This document shows, piece by piece, positions 7,351-15,418 of a DNA stretch of 43,228 bases. Position numbers and translations under genes: made by a program. The notes beneath the pieces are model-generated. The model was not told where the DNA came from, did no database searches, and saw only the letters and a program-made list of their open reading frames with translations. Each line of letters starts with the position of its first letter. The first letter of the stretch is position 1. The stretch comes from a bacterium (GTDB lineage: Bacteria > Spirochaetota > Spirochaetia > JABEVK01): NCBI GenBank assembly GCA_021782055.1, contig JAJXVP010000005.1:1-43228 (forward strand), given 5' to 3'.

Positions 7351-10032
7351 ATGAAAAATAATATTTACTATTTTGAGGTCGGAAAGAAATCTAAGGTTAG
7401 TGCTCCTCAGGATAAAATTGGTATTCGTGGCCGCCAGGCTTTTGAAATGGCCGACCTTGGTATGCCGATTGTTCCTGGCTTAATTCTTGATTCCGATTTG
7501 GCTATTTCATTTTCTGAAAAAGAATTGCTTCCGGAACTTAAAAAGAATATCGCCTCATTGGAGGCGAAGACTGAAAAAAAGTACGCTGACGCTAAACGCC
7601 CGTTGTTGGTAAAAATTGTCATAAGCCCCGGACTTCAACTTTCGTATCCGTCGATTCACAATATTGGTCTGACAAAAGAGAGTCTGCCTGGCTTTAGTCA
7701 ATTTACGGGTGATAAGTTTGCCTACGGAGAGCTGCATTTTCTGCTTGACGGGCTTTTGAAGCTAGAAAAGAAGATCGCAGAAGCCAAGGATGATCAGAAA
7801 ACCGTCGAGGCTATTTCGACTAAGATAACCGAGGTACTTGCTTCTGAGAAAAAGCTCAAAGAAAAAAAAGAGGTAACTGGCGTAACTGTCGAAAGCATTG
7901 TTCACCTGGCACATCCCTTTATCCCGGCAGAAATCTTTGATGATGGGTACCATCAATTGCTGTTTACGTTGAACCGTATCCAGGAATTGCTTCGGATTGA
8001 AGCTACCTCTGATGGTGTTGTCGGGGCGAACGACACGGCAGTGATAATTCAACCGATGGTTTATGGAAATTTTGGGAAAAATTCTTCCAGTGGGCGTTTC
8101 TTTACGAGAAACGTGGTAACGGGCGAAAAGGTTCTTGATGGTGTGTTCTACCAAGCCCAATTCAATGAGGAAGGCGCTCAAGGGGTCGATATCAATAAGC
8201 TAGAAAAGACCCATCTACAAGCCCTACAGGTTGCCGCAGAGAGCCTTGAGTCATACTATAAACAAATTCGAGAGCTGAGGTTTACTATTGAAGATGGTAA
8301 ACTTTGGGTAATCGATCAACGTATGGTAAGCGAAAAGTCTACTCGTGCCGATATCCGTTTGTTGTTGGATCTTTTAAAAGCAAAAAAAGTCGATGAAAAG
8401 TTTGTTGTCAATGAAATCAAACCGAGTCAACTGAATGAACTGTTACACCCTGTCATTGAACCTGCTTCGGTAAAGACTTTGCAAAAAGTCTCGGGTGGGA
8501 TTTCGGGCGCGCCAGGAGCTGCTATTGGTCGTGTCTATTTTTCGACCGAGGCCTTAATTGCCGCCTATCGTCAGGCTCAAAAAGACGGAACCGATACCAG
8601 AGTCATCTTTTGCAAAGAGGCCACTTTTGCCGACGACGTCAAAGCTGTTGAGCTTTCAACCGGTGTGCTTTCTAGTCATGGCGGCTATTCTGCTCACGCA
8701 TCGGTGGTAGCACGACAGTATGGCAAGGTGTCGCTGGTCTTGGATGAAAAACAAATCAAGTATCAGGCAAAAAAAGCGGTGATCGGGGGAATTGTCGTCA
8801 ATGAAGGCGATTATCTTTCTATCAACGTACCATTTTATGGCGAGCCGTCAATCTATGTGGGTAAAGCCAATACCGTTCAGGCCGATGTTACCACCTCCGG
8901 CCTTAAAGAGTTGGTCGATATAGCCAAGAAATCTCTTAAGAACTTTTCGGTTCGGGCCAATGCTGATACCCAAGAAGGAGCCGAATTGGCTTTGGCGCTG
9001 GGGGCCGACGGAATAGGACTTTGCCGTACCGAACACATGTTCTTTAACGAGAAGCGCATTAACGTTTTTCGTGAAATGATTATGGCAAAAGACAAGGCGG
9101 AACGGTCAAAGATTCTTGAAAAACTAAAGAAGTTTCAAAAAGACGATTTCTACAAACTTCTTAAGATTATGGCGGGGAAAACTGTTATTATTAGGCTTTT
9201 GGACCCGCCGCTTCATGAGTTCCTGCCTCATAACGAACAAGACGCTAAGAAGTTCCTAGAGTATCTTAATCCACCAACCAAAAAAGAAACCACAGCAAAA
9301 GGCCCCACATTAAAAGACATTATGGCAAAAGCGGAGGCTTTGCATGAGTTTAACCCGATGTTGGGTCATCGTGGTTCACGTTTGGCTGTCACGTATCCAG
9401 AGATTTACGCGATGCAGGTTGAAGCAATTGTTGAGGCCAGCTACCAGCTGAAAAAGGAAGGCGTCGACGCAAAACCTGAAATTATGCTTCCCGTGATTAT
9501 GAACGAGAACGAACTCAAACTTTTGATTTACGGCAAGAAAATTGAAGGTAACTCCTTTAAGGGGTTGGTTGAGGTTATTGAAGAAACTACTGCCCGCCAG
9601 AATGCCGATGCCAAGCTAGAGTTCAAAATAGGGACAATGATCGAGATCCCAGCTGCCGCTTTAGGGGCTGGTAGCTTGGCTAAGTATGCGCAGTTCTTTT
9701 CCTTTGGAACCAACGATTTAACGCAAACCACTCTAGGCCTTTCTCGCGACGACTTTAACTCGTTTATGCCGGATTATACCCAATTAGACGTTTTGGACGG
9801 AAACCCCTTCCGCGATCTAGACCCCCAGGTCAAAGAACTGATCCAGGTAGCCGTTCGTCGAGGCGCGTTAACTCGACCTGATTTGGAAATGGGCTTGTGT
9901 GGGGAACATGGTGCCGTGCCCGAGAATATCGCCTTTTGTCGTCGGGCTGGCTTAAATTATGTTTCTTGTTCACCGTTTTCTGTTCCTATTGCTATTCTCG
10001 CCGCTGCTCAAGATAGCCTGAGCAATTCTTAA
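7351..10032 (+). CDS. ppdK: Pyruvate phosphate dikinase homologue with divergent ATP-binding half
   Basis: An 893-residue protein with PPDK architecture: nucleotide-binding region (about 1-375), phosphohistidine swivel domain (about 380-510), and PEP/pyruvate TIM barrel (about 530-890). The swivel His is present (H449 in GGYSAHASVVAR). The barrel is intact: GLCRTEHMFF, RLLDPPLHEFLP, GHRGSRL, GTMIEIPAAAL, FFSFGTNDLTQ and the catalytic Cys850 in CGEHG. In the N-terminal half, the usual SVRSGA...MPGMMDTILN stretch is replaced (about 84-110) by a sequence lacking the nucleotide-contacting Arg, and QTRNGKRT is replaced by DQRMVSEKS (near residue 325). PPDK normally interconverts ATP, Pi and pyruvate with AMP, PPi and PEP; here the ATP half-reaction may be altered or lost. 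Co-transcribed with the preceding gene. Confidence 0.85.
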   Translation: MKNNIYYFEVGKKSKVSAPQDKIGIRGRQAFEMADLGMPIVPGLILDSDLAISFSEKELLPELKKNIASLEAKTEKKYADAKRPLLVKIVISPGLQLSYPSIHNIGLTKESLPGFSQFTGDKFAYGELHFLLDGLLKLEKKIAEAKDDQKTVEAISTKITEVLASEKKLKEKKEVTGVTVESIVHLAHPFIPAEIFDDGYHQLLFTLNRIQELLRIEATSDGVVGANDTAVIIQPMVYGNFGKNSSSGRFFTRNVVTGEKVLDGVFYQAQFNEEGAQGVDINKLEKTHLQALQVAAESLESYYKQIRELRFTIEDGKLWVIDQRMVSEKSTRADIRLLLDLLKAKKVDEKFVVNEIKPSQLNELLHPVIEPASVKTLQKVSGGISGAPGAAIGRVYFSTEALIAAYRQAQKDGTDTRVIFCKEATFADDVKAVELSTGVLSSHGGYSAHASVVARQYGKVSLVLDEKQIKYQAKKAVIGGIVVNEGDYLSINVPFYGEPSIYVGKANTVQADVTTSGLKELVDIAKKSLKNFSVRANADTQEGAELALALGADGIGLCRTEHMFFNEKRINVFREMIMAKDKAERSKILEKLKKFQKDDFYKLLKIMAGKTVIIRLLDPPLHEFLPHNEQDAKKFLEYLNPPTKKETTAKGPTLKDIMAKAEALHEFNPMLGHRGSRLAVTYPEIYAMQVEAIVEASYQLKKEGVDAKPEIMLPVIMNENELKLLIYGKKIEGNSFKGLVEVIEETTARQNADAKLEFKIGTMIEIPAAALGAGSLAKYAQFFSFGTNDLTQTTLGLSRDDFNSFMPDYTQLDVLDGNPFRDLDPQVKELIQVAVRRGALTRPDLEMGLCGEHGAVPENIAFCRRAGLNYVSCSPFSVPIAILAAAQDSLSNS

Positions 10033-10060
10033 GAAAAGTTAAGGGTAAAGTACAAAAAAA

Positions 10061-10085
10061 AGCCGCACGAAAGTGCGGCTTTTTT
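10061..10085. terminator. Bidirectional Rho-independent terminator
   Basis: An 8-bp GC-rich stem (10061-10068 with 10073-10080) capped by a GAAA tetraloop, with A's before it (10054-10060) and T's after it (10081-10085). It can end transcription from the PPDK homologue on the plus strand and from the HEAT-repeat gene on the minus strand. Confidence 0.9.
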
Positions 10086-10129
10086 ACGCTTAGACTTGAC
10101 GATCGGTTACGCTGAAAGGCGCTAAGCCC

Positions 10130-10891
10130 TTAAAGTTTTGTATACATATCCAAAACTTCTTTGGCTTTTTCGCGGACGGGACGAATATAGTTCCCATTCG
10201 CGATTCTAATCAAGGCATGAAAAACTTCTTGGTTAACTTTGCCTTCATGTTTTTTACCCAACATTTCTAGGGCTTCAACAGCGGCAAAAGCGAAATTGTT
10301 ATCCGGTAAAACGGCGTCTTGTTCTTTAACCAGCTCAGCAATAATCCCTTCGATCCGCGTATGGTCTGAACCGCCGCCAATTTCACCCAAGGAATAAACG
10401 GCACTAGAAACAACCATTGGTTCGGGATCAGTCAAGGCCATATTCACAAGAATATCTTGGGCTTGTTTTCCGCGAATCATTCCCAGCAAATCGGCGGCCC
10501 GCATGCGAACATCCGGAAAATCATTGATAATGCGGCCATTGGAACGAATCACTTTCGTGACTCCTTCGCTACCCAAACTTCCCAAAATATTAATCACCTC
10601 TTTGCTGTTGGCATTGACCTTTTTAGCGTCTACCATCTGAGCAATATAATTGAGGGCTTTTACCTTGTCTGCGCGATTTTCTTCGGCGGCGAGGCTTTTA
10701 ATGACCTGAACTTCTACCCCAGATTGAAGGTAGACATCCTCAATGGTCTTTTGACCACCAGAAGTTCCTGCCGAAGCAGACTGGGAAGTACTTCCCGTAG
10801 GTTGGGCTGTGTTTGCAGAGGGTTGTGTGCTTTGAGCGAAGGCAGTTCCCCCCAAAATCACCCCAAAAAACACTAAAGCTCGAGCTTTCAT
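10130..10891 (-). CDS. Exported HEAT-repeat protein
   Basis: A 253-residue protein with a signal peptide (cleavage likely at AFA|QS) and a Ser/Thr/Gln/Ala-rich linker (about 21-48). An array of short helical repeats follows (about 60-250), of HEAT or PBS-lyase type: the clearest are VRMRAADLLGMI, PMVVSSAVYSLGEIGG and the final VREKAKEVLDMY. Such repeats form a curved protein-binding scaffold; no enzyme motif is present. The ATG has AAGGAG 6 nt upstream. It is the second gene of a minus-strand pair, 37 nt after the small lipoprotein gene, and ends before a shared terminator. A periplasmic scaffolding role is inferred only from signal and fold. Confidence 0.75.
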   Translation of the reverse strand: MKARALVFFGVILGGTAFAQSTQPSANTAQPTGSTSQSASAGTSGGQKTIEDVYLQSGVEVQVIKSLAAEENRADKVKALNYIAQMVDAKKVNANSKEVINILGSLGSEGVTKVIRSNGRIINDFPDVRMRAADLLGMIRGKQAQDILVNMALTDPEPMVVSSAVYSLGEIGGGSDHTRIEGIIAELVKEQDAVLPDNNFAFAAVEALEMLGKKHEGKVNQEVFHALIRIANGNYIRPVREKAKEVLDMYTKL

Positions 10892-10928
10892 AGCTACTCC
10901 TTATAAGCGCAGATCATCAACGCAGATC

Positions 10929-11432
10929 TTACCACGCAGATATTTTCCACTGATTTCCATACAATTTCAACTGGTAAAGAAGCGCCTTGACGTTTTTAAT
11001 GTACATCCAGGCCTCAACGCGGTCTTGATCAACAAAGGTGATGTCATCAACTTGGGCCTGTGACCTGCTGGGAACCACCACAAAATTAAAATAATCTTCA
11101 AGATTTCGGATGGGAACACCCTTTAAGACTGGGCTATTTTGCGTTAATGCTTTGAGACGGGCTGGGTCACTATAGGCTCGGATATAATCGGAATCGAGAT
11201 AGGTGAGCCACTGTTGAAAGTCTTCGTTTTGAATGATTTGGTTGAGCTTGGTGATCAACTGACGGATTTCTTTTAAAGAAGAGGCGTATTTCTCTTGCGA
11301 TACTTGAAACTGTCCTGAAACGGGTGAAACTGTTTTTTCAGGAGCGGCCGTTTTTGTTGTCGGTTCTGGCTTAGGTGCTGAAGCACAGCCCGCCAGGAGG
11401 GCAAAAAGCAAACCCATGAAAAAATATTTCAT
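10929..11432 (-). CDS. Small lipoprotein of unknown function
   Basis: A 167-residue protein with a classical lipoprotein signal ending LLAGC (Cys16), then a Pro/Thr/Lys-rich linker (about 18-40). The compact domain (about 45-167) has an early helix pair, with EDFQQWLTYLDSDYIRAYS, and late strands ending in QWKISAW, resembling the NTF2-like cone fold in layout; that fold call is tentative. It should sit on the periplasmic face of a membrane. First gene of a two-gene minus-strand unit with the exported HEAT-repeat protein, which suggests they act in the same envelope process. Confidence 0.7.
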   Translation of the reverse strand: MKYFFMGLLFALLAGCASAPKPEPTTKTAAPEKTVSPVSGQFQVSQEKYASSLKEIRQLITKLNQIIQNEDFQQWLTYLDSDYIRAYSDPARLKALTQNSPVLKGVPIRNLEDYFNFVVVPSRSQAQVDDITFVDQDRVEAWMYIKNVKALLYQLKLYGNQWKISAW

Positions 11433-11546
11433 ATTGTTATTTTATTCCTGAAGACGTGCCTTTGTCAAAACATTCCGTAGCTTTGCCAAAATATTCCACC
11501 GCCAAAAACGTATTTCTTGACCATCTTTCCTGTAAGGGCTAGGGTT

Positions 11547-12041
11547 ATGGCTATGCAAGCGATTTTTCCTGGTACCTTTGACCCCCTTACTAATGGACAT
11601 CTCAACTTGATCGAGAGGGCTAGCCGGATTCTCGAACGACTCTTGGTGGTTGTGTCGATCAATCATCAGAAGAAAACTCTGTTCTCGGCAGACGAGAGGG
11701 TGGCCTTCCTTAAAGAGACTGTAGGCCATCTTGCTAATGTCGAAGTTCATCAATGGGACAAGCTCATTGTGGATTTTGCCGAAGAGAAAGGGATCCAGAC
11801 CTTGATCCGCGGGGTAAGGGCCTTTACCGATTTTGGCTATGAATTTGAGCTTTCGATGGTGAATCGGGGCATAAATCCTCGAATTGAGACCTTTCTGATT
11901 CCCACTGATCCGAGGTATTTTGTCTTAAGGTCGTCGGCGATTAAAGAGCTTGTTCTTTTAGACTGCGATGTCTCGACCATGGTTCCTCCGGTGGTAGAAC
12001 AGGCACTTAAGGCCAGGGCTGCCTCTGGGACTCTCAACTAG
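11547..12041 (+). CDS. coaD: Phosphopantetheine adenylyltransferase
   Basis: CoaD transfers AMP from ATP to 4'-phosphopantetheine, the penultimate step of coenzyme A synthesis; cytoplasmic. The nucleotidyltransferase signature GTFDPLTNGHLNLIERA opens the protein, and family landmarks LIRGVRAFTDFGYEFE and RSSAIKEL follow. About 164 residues is normal length. ATGs at 11547 and 11553 are both possible: AAGGG and AGGG each lie about 8 nt upstream. An ATT start 30 nt further upstream is unlikely. The gene starts about 115 nt after the divergent lipoprotein gene and is followed by the rpmF-acpP-rnc promoter, so acyl-carrier and CoA functions are neighbours. Confidence 0.95.
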   Translation: MAMQAIFPGTFDPLTNGHLNLIERASRILERLLVVVSINHQKKTLFSADERVAFLKETVGHLANVEVHQWDKLIVDFAEEKGIQTLIRGVRAFTDFGYEFELSMVNRGINPRIETFLIPTDPRYFVLRSSAIKELVLLDCDVSTMVPPVVEQALKARAASGTLN

Positions 12042-12111
12042 CTGGGGGCCCTTAATTAGCTAGGGGAAAACGCAAAGGGGCGGGCGGATACTCGTAGCTG
12101 CTTATCAAGTA

Positions 12112-12140
12112 TTGACATAGTGAAGAAAAGCCATTATTCT
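12112..12140 (+). promoter_or_regulatory. Sigma-70-type promoter for rpmF-acpP-rnc
   Basis: A consensus -35 TTGACA (12112-12117), exactly 17 nt of spacer, and a -10 TATTCT (12135-12140). It lies 30 nt before the rpmF ATG and about 70 nt after the coaD stop. Confidence 0.8.
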
Positions 12141-12169
12141 TTCCAAGATTTTTTTCGAAGGATAGGTTC

Positions 12170-12358
12170 ATGGCAGTACCCAAATTTAATACTTCCAAGA
12201 CACGAACCCGAAGACGCCGGTCGGCCAACATGAAGATGACTGTCCCCAATTTGGCGACATGTAGCAACTGTGGCAACCAGGTTCTTTTACACCGTGTCTG
12301 TCCGAAATGCGGCTTTTACCGTCAAAAACAGGTTCTTGAACCTGAGACGATGACTTAA
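12170..12358 (+). CDS. rpmF: 50S ribosomal protein L32
   Basis: A 62-residue L32. The family N-terminus MAVPKFNTSKTRTRRRRS is present and is highly basic. Two cysteine pairs (CSNC and CPKC, about residues 27-30 and 41-44) form the zinc-binding version of the protein. AAGGATAGGTTC precedes the ATG. It heads the rpmF-acpP-rnc group under the promoter at 12112-12140, a linkage of ribosome, fatty-acid and RNase III genes common in bacteria. Confidence 0.97.
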   Translation: MAVPKFNTSKTRTRRRRSANMKMTVPNLATCSNCGNQVLLHRVCPKCGFYRQKQVLEPETMT

Positions 12359-12419
12359 GATTAGTCTGAAAACTTAACATCAGAAAACTTAAGAACAAAT
12401 TTCACCCAAGGAGTGACAA

Positions 12420-12656
12420 GTGGACGAGTTGTTTGAGAAGCTCAAGAAAATTATTGTTGAGAAACTTGAAGTGGACGAGGCGAAAGTTCTGCCCGAAAGC
12501 AAAATTCGAGAAGATCTGAATGCCGACAGTTTGGACACTTATGAACTTCTCTACGCTATCGAAGAAGAAATGGGCATTACCATTCCTGAAGATAAGGCTA
12601 GCGAGTTCGAGAAAGTTGGCGATGTGCTGGCTTACTTGAGGACTCAGCAAAAGTAA
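12420..12656 (+). CDS. acpP: Acyl carrier protein
   Basis: A 78-residue acidic protein with the ACP signature NADSLDTYELL; Ser37 is the 4'-phosphopantetheine attachment site. It carries growing acyl chains during fatty-acid synthesis in the cytoplasm. The start is GTG at 12420 with AAGGAG 6 nt upstream (12408-12413). The unusual start codon is decided by that site and by the family N-terminus. It sits 61 nt after rpmF and 4 nt before rnc. Confidence 0.96.
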   Translation: MDELFEKLKKIIVEKLEVDEAKVLPESKIREDLNADSLDTYELLYAIEEEMGITIPEDKASEFEKVGDVLAYLRTQQK

Positions 12657-12660
12657 GAGC

Positions 12661-13458
12661 GTGGATATTTTTGGAAAGACGAAGAGCTTTCCTTCTTCTG
12701 ATTTGACCTCAGAGAGAAGGAAAGCTCTTAAAGAGTTCGAGCGCTCCGCCGGGGTGCGTTTTAATCATCATGAACTTCTAAATCAAGCGTTTTCCCATCG
12801 TTCTTATGCGAATGAGGTGCCCGGCGTCCTTGAAAATAATGAACGCCTTGAGTTTTTAGGTGATTCAGTTTTAGGACTGGTGGTCAGTGCTTATCTCTAC
12901 CACGTCCTTACTGACCGGCCAGAAGGCGAGTTGGCGCGTATCAAGTCGTTTGTTGTCTCTGAAGACATCCTTTCAGAGGTGGCTAGGCGCCTTAATATTC
13001 ATGATTGCCTGCTTATTGGACGGGGTGAAGAAAATTCTGGTGGTAGGTTGAAAAAAGGGTTGCTTGCCGATTCGCTCGAAGCGGTTTTTGGTGCCCTGTA
13101 TTTAGATACCGGTTTTGAAGAGACACAGAAGTTCATTCTTAAGCTTTTAGTTCCCGAAATTAATCGCGTCTTAGAAGACCGCCATAAAAAAGACTATAAA
13201 ACCCTGTTGCAAGAGTTAGTACAAAAAACCTACAAAACCTATCCGCGCTACGTGTTGGTCGATAAAACTGGCCCGGATCATGATAAAACCTTTTTTATGG
13301 AAGTCCAGGTCAATAACGTCAGCATGGGTGTTGGCAGTGGAAAGAATAAAAAAGAAGCCGAACAAATCGCGGCAGGTGAGGCTTTTGCAAAGCTTCAGGT
13401 ACAAATGAACCCTGAAAAGAACGAAAAACTTGAAAAGAACTTACCCGAAGGCAAATAG
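12661..13458 (+). CDS. rnc: Ribonuclease III
   Basis: RNase III cleaves double-stranded RNA in rRNA precursors and some mRNAs. The catalytic domain (about 30-180) contains the signature NERLEFLGDSVL and the second acidic cluster DSLEAVFGALYLD, which together supply the Mg ligands. A double-stranded RNA-binding domain follows (about 185-250), with DYKTLLQELVQK at its start and KNKKEAEQIAAGEAFAKL at its end. The C-terminal ~18 residues are a Lys/Glu-rich tail. The start is GTG at 12661, 4 nt after acpP, and translation is probably coupled. It converges with cca 22 nt beyond its stop, with no terminator in between. Confidence 0.95.
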   Translation: MDIFGKTKSFPSSDLTSERRKALKEFERSAGVRFNHHELLNQAFSHRSYANEVPGVLENNERLEFLGDSVLGLVVSAYLYHVLTDRPEGELARIKSFVVSEDILSEVARRLNIHDCLLIGRGEENSGGRLKKGLLADSLEAVFGALYLDTGFEETQKFILKLLVPEINRVLEDRHKKDYKTLLQELVQKTYKTYPRYVLVDKTGPDHDKTFFMEVQVNNVSMGVGSGKNKKEAEQIAAGEAFAKLQVQMNPEKNEKLEKNLPEGK

Positions 13459-13480
13459 CAAAACCTTGGCTAAACGGCTT

Positions 13481-14731
13481 CTAGCGCTCTAACGTCTGGC
13501 ACAACTGCCGTAACGTTTGTTTTTCGTTCAGCGTGGGCTTTTCCCAAACCGCAGCCAAGAGCTGAGAAAGAATTTTTCCTAGAGTGGGACCTGCCGGTAT
13601 TCCGAGCCCGATAAGTTCATTCCCCGAAATAGTCAAATCTTTAAGAAAGAGTGGGTCGGTACTGACGACAATCCGGTTGAGTGCTTGACCCCAAGCCTGC
13701 CATTGGTCAGCTTTCCGAGGAAAAACATGAGCCAAGGCTTGCCATATTTGTTCGAAGTGCACTGGCAGTTCTCGACTCCCCCACTGAAAAAGAGCTTTTT
13801 TGACAGCGACCTCGGTGCTAGCCTCGTTTGTCGCAGCCGCTATTAGCGTAAGAATCTTCACTTGTATCGCACGGTCCTGATTCGAAAAACATAAAGCGCG
13901 GAGCTCTTCATCCCAGTCCAGAAAGGGTGTCCGCAAAAGGCCCTGATCTAAAAGAAAAACGCTACGCAAAAATGGCAATCGAAGGTGGGACGGCAAACCC
14001 TCAAACTGGACAAGTACCGTCGAAGAAAATTCAGCCTTTTGCAGGGACGGAAAGATCCAGGGCAACAAGTTTTCGTTTTGCCAGGCAGCCCAACTACGCG
14101 CGGGAAAGGGTGCCAAAAGGGTTTTTACGACTTCATCACGAACCCTTTCCCGCGAGAGCTTTCCCAGGTCTTCGCGGCAAAGACTCACGGCAGCCAGGGT
14201 CTGGGTTTCAATCGTAAACCCCAATTGTGAGGCAAAACGGAACAGACGGAGCATCCTTAGCGCATCTTCTCGAAAGCGTGTTTCAGCTTGACCGATAGCT
14301 CGAAGAACTTTTTGCTCCAAATCAGACCTGCCCCCGGTGATATCGATCAAATCGCCTGTTTCAAGGTCAAGAGCAAGAGCATTAATCGTAAAGTCTCGGC
14401 GAAGAAGATCTTCTTCAAGCGATCCAGTGTATGAGACTTGGTCCGGGTGACGGGCGTTAGAATACTTGCCGTCGACACGAAAGGTGGTGACTTCTAAACC
14501 TTGGCCCTGGTACAGAACGGTTACCGTTCCGTGTTGAATTCCTGTAGGCAGAACGCGGGGAAAAAGTTTCATAACTTCTTGTGGCGTGGCGTTTGTGGTG
14601 AAATCAAAGTCCCCAACAGGGTACCCTAATAGACGGTTGCGCACGGCACCCCCTACCAGGTAAACCTTTTTTCCTGAGCGCGCAAAGGTCTGGGCAAAGC
14701 CTTGAAAGGCCGAAAGAAAATCCTGAAACAT
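13481..14731 (-). CDS. cca: tRNA nucleotidyltransferase (CCA-adding) / poly(A) polymerase family
   Basis: A class II nucleotidyltransferase that adds or repairs the 3' CCA of tRNA. The head domain has VYLVGGAVRNRLLG (about 22-35) and the catalytic acidic pair in DFDF. Further landmarks are the EEDLLRRDFTINALAL motif, the IGQAETRFREDALRMLRLFRFA motif region and the C-terminal helical tRNA-binding body. The 416 residues fit CCA enzymes without an HD domain. The CCA-adding role is favoured because none of the three tRNA genes in this window encodes CCA. It is divergent from thiN with only 45 nt between their starts. Confidence 0.92.
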   Translation of the reverse strand: MFQDFLSAFQGFAQTFARSGKKVYLVGGAVRNRLLGYPVGDFDFTTNATPQEVMKLFPRVLPTGIQHGTVTVLYQGQGLEVTTFRVDGKYSNARHPDQVSYTGSLEEDLLRRDFTINALALDLETGDLIDITGGRSDLEQKVLRAIGQAETRFREDALRMLRLFRFASQLGFTIETQTLAAVSLCREDLGKLSRERVRDEVVKTLLAPFPARSWAAWQNENLLPWIFPSLQKAEFSSTVLVQFEGLPSHLRLPFLRSVFLLDQGLLRTPFLDWDEELRALCFSNQDRAIQVKILTLIAAATNEASTEVAVKKALFQWGSRELPVHFEQIWQALAHVFPRKADQWQAWGQALNRIVVSTDPLFLKDLTISGNELIGLGIPAGPTLGKILSQLLAAVWEKPTLNEKQTLRQLCQTLER

Positions 14732-14776
14732 GGGGGCGGGGTTTTCCTCTTTTCAAGTTCAGTTTATCTTTTTTTT

Positions 14777-15418
14777 ATGAAAGCCGCAATCTGGACAGGG
14801 GGAGAAGCCCCCGATCAACAATTGACTCACGAACTACTTGGCCAGACAGGTTTTGATCAGATTGCTTTTCATATTGCCGCTGATAGCGGTGCGCAACACG
14901 CACAGGCCTGGGGTATCACTTTGGACGCCTGGATTGGGGACGGAGATTCACTTCGTCGACCGCTTGATTTAGAACCCAACAAACTGACGTTTTTGCCTCG
15001 TGATAAAGACCAGACGGACACCGAAGCGGCGGTGCGTCTGGCCTTGCAAAGAGGTGCTGAAAGTCTCATCCTTTTAGGAGGGGGTGGGGGACGGATGGAC
15101 CACTGGTTAGCAAATTTGTCTTTGGTTCGTCAAACGCCTCAAATCACTCTTTGGATAACGGCTCATGAACGTATTGATCTGCTTACCGCACCGCAAAAGC
15201 TGATGGTAGGGCCTGGGACTCTTTCGGTATTTTGTTTAGAACAGACAGGTTCGGTACTTTCTTCAGGTTTGCAATGGGCCTTGGATTCGGTGGATTTTTC
15301 CCAGTGGTATAGCTTGAGTAACAGGGTAGAACGCGAAGGCACTTTGACGGTAACAAAGGGACGTTTTATGATCATGACTCGGGAAAAGGAACTTGCGCAG
15401 GCTCAGGTGGTGCCATGA
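14777..15418 (+). CDS. thiN: Thiamine pyrophosphokinase
   Basis: Makes thiamine diphosphate from thiamine and ATP. Family motifs: ADSGAQHAQAWGITLDAWIG with GDGDS, then DKDQTDTEAAV (metal/ATP acidic residues), then LGGGGGRMDHWLANLSL. The C-terminal beta-sandwich is the thiamine-binding part. The ATG at 14777 gives 213 residues, matching family length; upstream in-frame sequence runs back into cca. There is no Shine-Dalgarno site: the ATG directly follows eight T's. Its stop overlaps the next start (ATGA). The product is the cofactor of IlvB, encoded elsewhere in the window. Confidence 0.9.
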   Translation: MKAAIWTGGEAPDQQLTHELLGQTGFDQIAFHIAADSGAQHAQAWGITLDAWIGDGDSLRRPLDLEPNKLTFLPRDKDQTDTEAAVRLALQRGAESLILLGGGGGRMDHWLANLSLVRQTPQITLWITAHERIDLLTAPQKLMVGPGTLSVFCLEQTGSVLSSGLQWALDSVDFSQWYSLSNRVEREGTLTVTKGRFMIMTREKELAQAQVVP

